Source: Cryptomeria japonica
Lineage: Eukaryota; Streptophyta; Pinopsida; Cupressales; Cupressaceae
Reading direction: 5' to 3'
Length of the DNA stretch: 64,000 nt
NCBI RefSeq assembly: GCF_030272615.1
Contig: NW_026728908.1
Coordinates: 184,001 to 248,000 of the forward strand
In this document: positions 57,952 to 64,000 of the stretch, in pieces
How positions within the stretch are numbered: position 1 is the stretch's first letter
Layout: the number at the start of each line of letters is the position of its first letter
Made by a program: the position numbers and the translations under genes
The notes under the pieces: generated by a model
Database searches by the model: none
What the model saw: only the letters and a program-made list of their open reading frames with translations
Told to the model about the DNA's origin: nothing

Positions 57952-59129
57952 TGTTAGGATAACCGGTGAACAACTGAGAGGGGGGGTTGAATCAGTTGTT
58001 AACATATTATATGAATTAAAGAACTTAAAACCTTATATCGGAATAATTGATAAAGCATTAAAGCATAATTGAAAACCAGAGAATCAATACCATTCAACCA
58101 TAACACATAACACCATGATTTATACGTGGAAAACCCGGTGAAGGGAAAAACTACGGTAGGAAACCCTATCCACAGTTAGATGATACTTCTGCAGAAAGTA
58201 TATGATTACAATAGGGGCCTGCACATGCAGGAAGGCACACTACCTAGAGTGCACTGCTCATCACAATGGAGTCTCACTGACTACAAAAGAGGTCAACCAC
58301 CTCAACATATTTGGACAATAATCCTGAAAGAAGAACTGTCGGTGATAGCATCAAACATGCTAGATTACAGTTCTGGTTAAGCTCAATAGCGAAGGTCTAA
58401 AACCTCTTACATAAACCCAATTTGATCACCTATGATCGACCAAATCCTCTACACAAATTATTATTATATTATTCACTCCTGGCCCATTCATACATGATCT
58501 ACAATGAGATCTTACATATATTTATACCAATCCGAGACCTAACCAATTAGGTCGGCCACCCGAATGATAATTTAATAGATCCATTACATAATCCTGAAAT
58601 AAAATCATAACACATGTTGCCCTAAGGCCAAACAAACATCATCCAATCAATAAAACATCCTGGAAGCACTTCAGATGATCCACAACACGTTACATAAAAA
58701 CTGATCCATAACCTAGATAGCACCAGACCTAAATTAGATCCACACACGCCAAAGAAATGACACCAATTAGTCAAGGCATGAACACAATCACCATCAGCAT
58801 CCTAAATCCCTTCTAGAAGCTGCACCAACACCACTTATGCATTACATCAAAGATCTTCAATAAAGTTTTGTCATTGAAGCCTTACCGAACCAATAAAGAA
58901 GGCTTACTAGAACATAAGATAGCATCTGATCATCAAGTCAATACCAACTAACTGAAACATACTTCAAAAGCATATGAACCATCCATACAAACTTATTCCA
59001 TCATCTAGATCATACCGGTGACAATCAACTAATAATCTTCCCAATCCAATCCTTCTACCAAAAGCCGGTAATCAACCATAACAACTAGTGTTGACATCAA
59101 TGACAAAACATCAATACAACACATAATCA
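57952..59129 (-). repeat. 3' LTR of copia element H
   Basis: On the plus strand it starts TGTTAGGATAACCGG and ends ACATAATCA, before CCCCCCCTTT. Length is 1178 bp. It has the GGGGGGGTTGAATCA motif near its left end. Confidence 0.85.
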
Positions 59130-59370
59130 ATCCCCCCCTTTGGCATTGATGACAACACTAGATGTGAAAAACATCCAAGTGCCAAGAAATGCCAAACAAG
59201 TCTCCCCCTATGGAAGATAGCCAACAATCTCCCATAAAATGATATAACAATGAAGTTTTGAACCAAAACTGAATGAAAAGACCAAATACCGCCAAACTCC
59301 CCCTAAGGAGTGCAATCAATCTGAAAAATAAATAGCAATGGTTTTTCACATGTATTCCTCCCCCTTTGAC
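59130..59370 (-). promoter_or_regulatory. Polypurine tract and extra PPT-like tracts of H
   Basis: On the minus strand AAAGGGGGGGATT abuts the LTR. Further AGGGGGAG tracts lie near 59211, 59301 and 59360. Confidence 0.65.
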
Positions 59371-59510
59371 AATAATGCCAAAGATATGACATAGATATCA
59401 AATAGAATATGAGAACTCTAAAGCTCAAAGCTAACTACTCCCTCTGAGTAGTAGCAATATTTCATCAATCTGGAGCATAAGATAGCTCTGATAATGCACA
59501 TCTGCATCAT

Positions 59511-60044
59511 TTAAGTCTCTACCGGAGGGGTAGAAACCCCCAATCTGTCTCTCAAATACTCAAATGATTCATGGGACAAAGGTTTAGTGAAGATGTCTGC
59601 TATATGTTCTTTGGTGTTCACATAAACCAATCCAACTTTTTTTGCTTCCACCTTTTCCTTCAAAAAGTTATACTTGATTGATATGTGCTTAGTCTTGGAG
59701 TGAAATATTGGATTCTTGGATATGTCAATAGCTGCAGAGTTGTCACAATGAATAACAACCAAATCATTACAACTCACTTGTATATCCTTCAACATCTTCT
59801 TCATCCATAGAACTTGAGTGCAATTAGTTGTGGCTGCAACATATTCAGCTTCAGTAGTAGATAAAGAAATGCATGACTGCTTCTTGCTGATGCAGGAAAC
59901 CAACTTCTTCTCAAGAAAGAATGCTCCACTGGATGTGCTCTTCAGATCATCAATATCACCTGCCCAATTTGCATCTGTATATGCACATAAAGTAAAGTCA
60001 TCATCTTTAGGATACCATAAACCATATTCAGTTGTTCCTTGCAA
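59511..60044 (-). CDS. RNase H of copia element H
   Basis: An uninterrupted frame of 177 residues. The catalytic residues are visible: Asp in AYTDANWAGD, Glu in STTEAEYVAA, Asp in VIHCDNSAAIDI. It ends DIFTKPLSHESFEYLRDRLG, the standard end of copia pol. This is the best-preserved coding domain in the window. It is separated from RT by a stop or frameshift near 60090. Confidence 0.85.
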   Translation of the reverse strand: MQGTTEYGLWYPKDDDFTLCAYTDANWAGDIDDLKSTSSGAFFLEKKLVSCISKKQSCISLSTTEAEYVAATTNCTQVLWMKKMLKDIQVSCNDLVVIHCDNSAAIDISKNPIFHSKTKHISIKYNFLKEKVEAKKVGLVYVNTKEHIADIFTKPLSHESFEYLRDRLGVSTPPVET

Positions 60045-60123
60045 ATACCAGAATATCCTTTTTATTGCACTTTCATGATTTTCTCTTAGATTACTTTGAA
60101 ATCTTGATACAATACTGACTGCA

Positions 60124-61135
60124 TTATATCCGGTCTAGTATGATTAAATATAGCAAACCATCAATCATGGATTTATATCTTGTAGAATTTACTGGAGGGG
60201 ATACATCCTTAGTTGACAATTTTTCACTTGTAACCATAGGAGTACTAACCGGTTTGGAATTTTCCATGCCAAATTTCTTCAACAATTCCCTTAGATACTT
60301 AGTTTGACGGATAAAGATTCCTTTGTCAGTCTGAGTAATCTGCAAACCTAGAAAAATTCTTATTTCTCCACGCATAGACATTTCAAATTCACTCTGCATA
60401 TTATCAGAGAATTCCATGCATAATTTTTCTTCACCTCCAAAAATGATATCATCAACTAATACTTCAATAATAAGAATATCATCATTAGTGATCTTATAAT
60501 ATAGGTTACTGTCATCATTACCTTTTATAAAATCAAGCTTCAAAAGATACTTATCCAACCTTGCATACCAAGCTCTAGGAGCTTGTTTTAATCCATATAA
60601 TGCTTTCCCTATTTGCAAACCATATTTTTGTCATCCCTTAGTAAAAATCCATCAGGTTGCTCAATAAAGACTTCCTCTTCAAGTTCCCCATTCAGAAATG
60701 CACACTTAACATCCATTTGATAGACCTTGTAGTTCTTATAGGTTGCATAAGCAATAAATAGTCTAAAAACTTCAATTCTAGCTCCTGGTGCAAAAGTTTC
60801 ACCATAATCAATTCCTTCCTTCTGAGAATATCCTTTGCAGACCAATCTAGCCTTGTTTCTTACAAATTGTCCATCCTCATTTAGTTTGTTTCTACAAACC
60901 CATTTAGTTCCAATAACATTCTTATTTTTAGGTCGGGGAACCAAATTCCAAGTATTGTTCTTTTCTATCTGATCTAATTCATCTTCCATAGCTTTCATCC
61001 AACATTCATCTTTACAAGCTTCAATTATTGATGCCGGTCCAATATGAGAAATTAAACATACCTCTTGATTTTCCAATATTCTCCTTGTCATAACTCCCTT
61101 GTTTTTGTCTCCAATGATCTGATTTTTCAGGTTCC
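60124..61135 (-). pseudogene. Reverse transcriptase of copia element H
   Basis: 61091-60609 has [41 protein letters not shown] and [20 protein letters not shown] one-base shift near 60610 leads to [16 protein letters not shown] and IEVLVDDIIFGG, with Leu in place of Tyr in YVDD, then FEMSMRGEIRIFLGLQI. A break near 60130 follows. Both catalytic Asp residues of V-D-D are kept. Confidence 0.8.
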
Positions 61136-61322
61136 TTGTGCTTCTCTTTAGTTACAATTGAGTTTTCTGATGATGTCTGGTTAACTGGTTCAGTATTCTG
61201 TTATGGTACAGGCACTACCGGATCAGTTATGATCATTTCCATTGCTGGTTCACTGTCATAAGATTTAGCTTGGTCTTTGTACTGCTCATCCACTTTCACA
61301 TTAGAGCTCTCCACAATTCTCT

Positions 61323-61860
61323 TCAATCTTTTGTTATAACATCTATATATGCTTTTCTTTTAGTTGAATAACCAAGAAATATTCCTTCATCACATCTAGG
61401 GTCAAACTTTCCAATGGAATCATCTCTTTTGATATAACACTTACTTCCAAAGATTCTAAAATACTTAAGAGTAGGGGAATGACCAAACGATAATTCATAA
61501 GGTATCTTATCGATATCTCCTTTGATATGAACTCCATTGAATGTATAAACCATTGTACTTATTGCTTCTCTCTAGTAGATATGAGGCAAATTAGATTCCA
61601 TCATCATGCTTCTGGTTGCATCCAAAATGGTTATGTTCTTTCTTTCTACTACGCCATTTTGCTGAGGTGTCTGGGGTGCAGATAACTGTCTCCTAATGCC
61701 ATTTTTCTCACAATAGTTGTTGAACTCACCAGCTGTGAATTCACCACCTTGATCTAATCTTAGACACTTGATTTTCATCCCTATCTTTGTTTCAACCATA
61801 GCTTTAAAGATCTTGAATTTATCTATCTCCTTGAAAGCTTCTTGTATTAGTAGGACCACA
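61323..61860 (-). pseudogene. Integrase core of copia element H
   Basis: 61859-61572 has CLRLDQGGEFTAGEFN (second Asp) and QQNGVVERKN (Glu). 61553-61323 continues with KYFRIFGSKCYIKRDDSIGK and GIFLGYST. The part before Cys-Leu-Arg is shortened: the usual D-D-Y-S-R segment between 61830 and 61859 is missing, which suggests a small deletion there. Confidence 0.75.
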
Positions 61861-62560
61861 TAGGTCAGTATTAATCAAATCAAGAATTTCATTGGATTTA
61901 TCAGGTATGCTCCTAAAAGAAGTTCTGATTTGCTTACCCATTTGACATTCCTTACATACCGGATTATGAGGCTTCACAATCTTAGGTAAATCTCTAACTG
62001 CCTTAGTTGAACTGATCTTTACAATGCAATCAAAATTTACATGACACAACCTCTTATTCCATAGCCAACTTTCATCAATATGTGCAATCAAACATGTCTT
62101 TTCACCAGAGTTCAAATGAAAGATGTTACCTTTTGTCTATGTACCGGTTGCAATCTCCAATCCTGATTTGCTAATGATTTTGCACTTTTCATTCTTGAAT
62201 TGTAATTGAAATCCTTTGTCTACCAATTGTCCTACACTCAAAAGATTATGCTTCTAACCTTCAACATAATAGACATTATTAGTGTTATGCTTGCCATCTA
62301 ATGAAATGGTTCCTCTTCCTTTGATCATGCATGCCTTGTTATTACCAAATCTGACTTGACCACCATCAAATTCTTGCAGGGTTAGAAACTTTCTTTTGTC
62401 TCATGTCATATGATAAGAACGTCCACTGTCTATTACCCATTCATCTTTGTCTTCAACTTTTTCTACAAGGGCCTTTTCCACATTTATGATAACTAGTTCC
62501 GGATCATCTTCCTTCATATCATACAATACCCAACCTTTTCCATTGTCGGATCCACTAGCT
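61819..62560 (-). pseudogene. Protease and GAG-pre-integrase of copia element H
   Basis: Around 62440-62390 WVIDSGRSYHMT is the protease active site, with Arg for the usual Cys and a TGA directly after MT. 62115-61819 is the pre-integrase finger (SWLWNKRLCHVNFDCIVKIS; CKECQMGK) followed by LINTDLCGPTNTRSFQG, containing the first integrase Asp. TAG codons near 62250 and 62140 interrupt the linker. Confidence 0.75.
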
Positions 62561-62616
62561 GAATCTCCTATCGGTTCTTCTTCTGCATCATCAGTTACTC
62601 CTTCATCATTAGCATA

Positions 62617-63591
62617 TTAGCATGATTTGTTCTTGTTTCTCCTATACTTATGCTTAATTTGATATTCAGGGTTAGGCTTAAAAGATCTCCTTGCTCTTTT
62701 TTCCAATTTTGAATTCCTTTTAGGACATCTAGATGCAAAATGACCTATCGTATTACATGCAAAATACTTGAAAGGAGATTTTCCTTGATACTTACTTCCT
62801 GACAGACCTTTAGGTATCCTTCTAGAAAATAGGGCTTCAAGTTGCTCAAGCTCTTCATCTTCTTTCCTAATATCTTTCAATTCCTTTGCATACAAAACTT
62901 TCCAATCTTGCTTGTCGGTTGATGATGTAGATCCCTTAAATGCGCTATCAATCTTTGTAGCTCCTGGAGGACCAAATTCTTCAAGCTCAAAAGCAGATAT
63001 CTTCCCAACAAGAGTATCTCTATTGACAAAAGAATTAGGCATGGTTCTTAGTTCATTAATTGTAGTTACCTTCATCTTATATGCCGGTGGAAAAACCCTT
63101 AATACTTTTGAAACAATCTCTTCCTCGCTCAGAGATCCACCACAACACTAAATTCCTAATACAATTTCATTTACCCTTTCCATGAATGCAGAAATTCTTT
63201 CATCTTCCTCCTTCAAGCTTTCATATCTTACTCGGTAACATTCAAGTTTTGCAATTTTAACAATGGGATCACCTTCATTTAGAGTCTCCAACTTGTCCCA
63301 TATAGCTTTTGTCGATGATTTATTTGATAGTCTCATGATTTGTTGATCCGATAAGGCACTTAAGAGGGCTTCTCTAGCTCTGCAGTCATTTTCAATGTTC
63401 TTTTCCAAGTCTGCCAGTGCAGGATTTCCAGATGCCGGATCATGAGGAGTGTAACCTTTCTGAGTTATTTCCCGAATTTCCTTTCCAATGCATCTTAAAT
63501 GAGTCCATTTGAATCTCCATACTCCATAGTTTGTTCCATTAAGCATAGGGTTGTCCTTTCAGAAAACAGTAGTTGAACTATTAGTTGCCAT
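62617..63591 (-). pseudogene. gag and zinc knuckle of copia element H
   Basis: An ATG at 63591 begins MATNSSTTVF, followed by TGA (63561-63559) and then KDNPMLNGTNYGVWRFKW, the conserved gag start; the TGA fits CGA decay. The core runs to a TAG near 63150. 63075-62617 continues with ELRTMPNSFVNRDTLVGKIS and KYFACNTIGHFASRC, a CCHC knuckle with Tyr for the first Cys. The last basic stretch ends at 62617. Confidence 0.8.
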
Positions 63592-63633
63592 AGGATCTTC
63601 CTCACGCGGTTAAGCTTTTGTAAAAAGAGGCCA

Positions 63634-63646
63634 GGATTTGATACCA
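63634..63646 (-). promoter_or_regulatory. Primer-binding site of copia element H
   Basis: TGGTATCAAATCC on the minus strand, two bases from the LTR, resembles the initiator tRNA-Met primer site. Confidence 0.75.
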
Positions 63647-63648
63647 AT

Positions 63649-64000
63649 TGTTAGGATAACCAGTGAATGACTGAGGAGGGGGGGGGGGGGGTGAATCAGT
63701 TGTTAACAGATTATATGAATTAAAGTACTTAAAACCTTATACCAGAATAATTGATAAAACGTTAAAGAATAATTTAAAACCAAAGAATCAATACCATGCA
63801 ACCATAACACATAACACCATGATTTGTATGTGGAAAACCCGGTAAAGGGAAAAAACACGGTGGGAAACCCTACCCACAGTCAGATGATATTTTTGTATAA
63901 AGTATATGATTACAATAGGGGCCTACACATGCAGGAAGGCACACTGCCTAGAGTGCACTGCTCATCACAATGGAGTCTCACTGACTACAGAAGAGGCCAA
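63649..64000 (-). repeat. 5' LTR of copia element H, incomplete
   Basis: It starts TGTTAGGATAACC and aligns with 57952 onward through the window end. The G run before GTGAATCA is longer here than in the other copy. Confidence 0.85.

Larger units (their letters stand above)
57952..64000 (-). mobile_element. Ty1/copia element H, 5' LTR running off the window
   Basis: Left LTR 57952-59129, PPT, RNase H, RT, integrase, protease, gag, PBS and the first 352 bp of the other LTR (63649 on) lie in copia order on the minus strand. The LTRs share TGTTAGGATAACC at the left end. The flank on the far side is outside the window, so the target duplication cannot be checked. It is a different family from A and B by LTR sequence but similar in protein. 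Confidence 0.9.

Overview
The window is plant nuclear DNA made almost entirely of LTR retrotransposons inserted into one another. I recognise no intact host gene and no tRNA or rRNA gene. The long AT-rich spacers, very large elements (one of about 20 kb), LTRs up to about 4 kb, and heavy decay at CpG and CHG sites suggest a giant, densely methylated genome. A gymnosperm, probably a conifer, is my best inference; a large angiosperm genome is not excluded.

Layout. (E) 1-3829: remains of a Ty3/gypsy element whose 3' LTR is cut at 3829. (B) 3830-41182, minus strand: an old Ty1/copia element (LTRs 3830-4840 and 40512-41182). Its coding region can be read through three later insertions. (C) 6443-26341, plus strand: a Tat/Ogre-like gypsy element of 19.9 kb with near-identical LTRs and a perfect 5-bp target duplication; a solo LTR of its own family sits inside it (14911-16432). 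(D) 28823-32661: a probable 3.8-kb solo LTR of another family. (A) 32707-40419, minus strand: a complete copia element with 1.55-kb LTRs. (L) 41183-53522: a gypsy family with LTRs of about 4.3 kb. One such LTR on the minus strand (45772-53522) is split by a 3.48-kb solo LTR of the same family in the opposite orientation, giving a large inverted-repeat landscape; it is followed by a primer-binding site and a short RG-rich gag start. 53523-57951 holds an old LTR remnant, an unrecognised unique-looking stretch and a long CT microsatellite. (H) 57952 to the window end, minus strand: another copia element whose 5' LTR runs off the window.

Most notable is element C. Besides gag, protease, a G-patch-like domain, reverse transcriptase, two RNases H and integrase, it carries on the opposite strand a gene with its own TATA box, a 25-codon first exon, a 1.1-kb phase-0 intron with canonical splice sites, and a second exon encoding a plant mobile domain (PMD) protein with an acidic/RG-rich and coiled-coil-like tail. 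Arrays of an 8-bp motif (TAGCGCAT) lie in the 5' leader of the sense transcript and, inverted, in the intron of the antisense gene. Both genes of C are now disabled, mainly by stops consistent with cytosine deamination (CGA to TGA, CAG to TAG).
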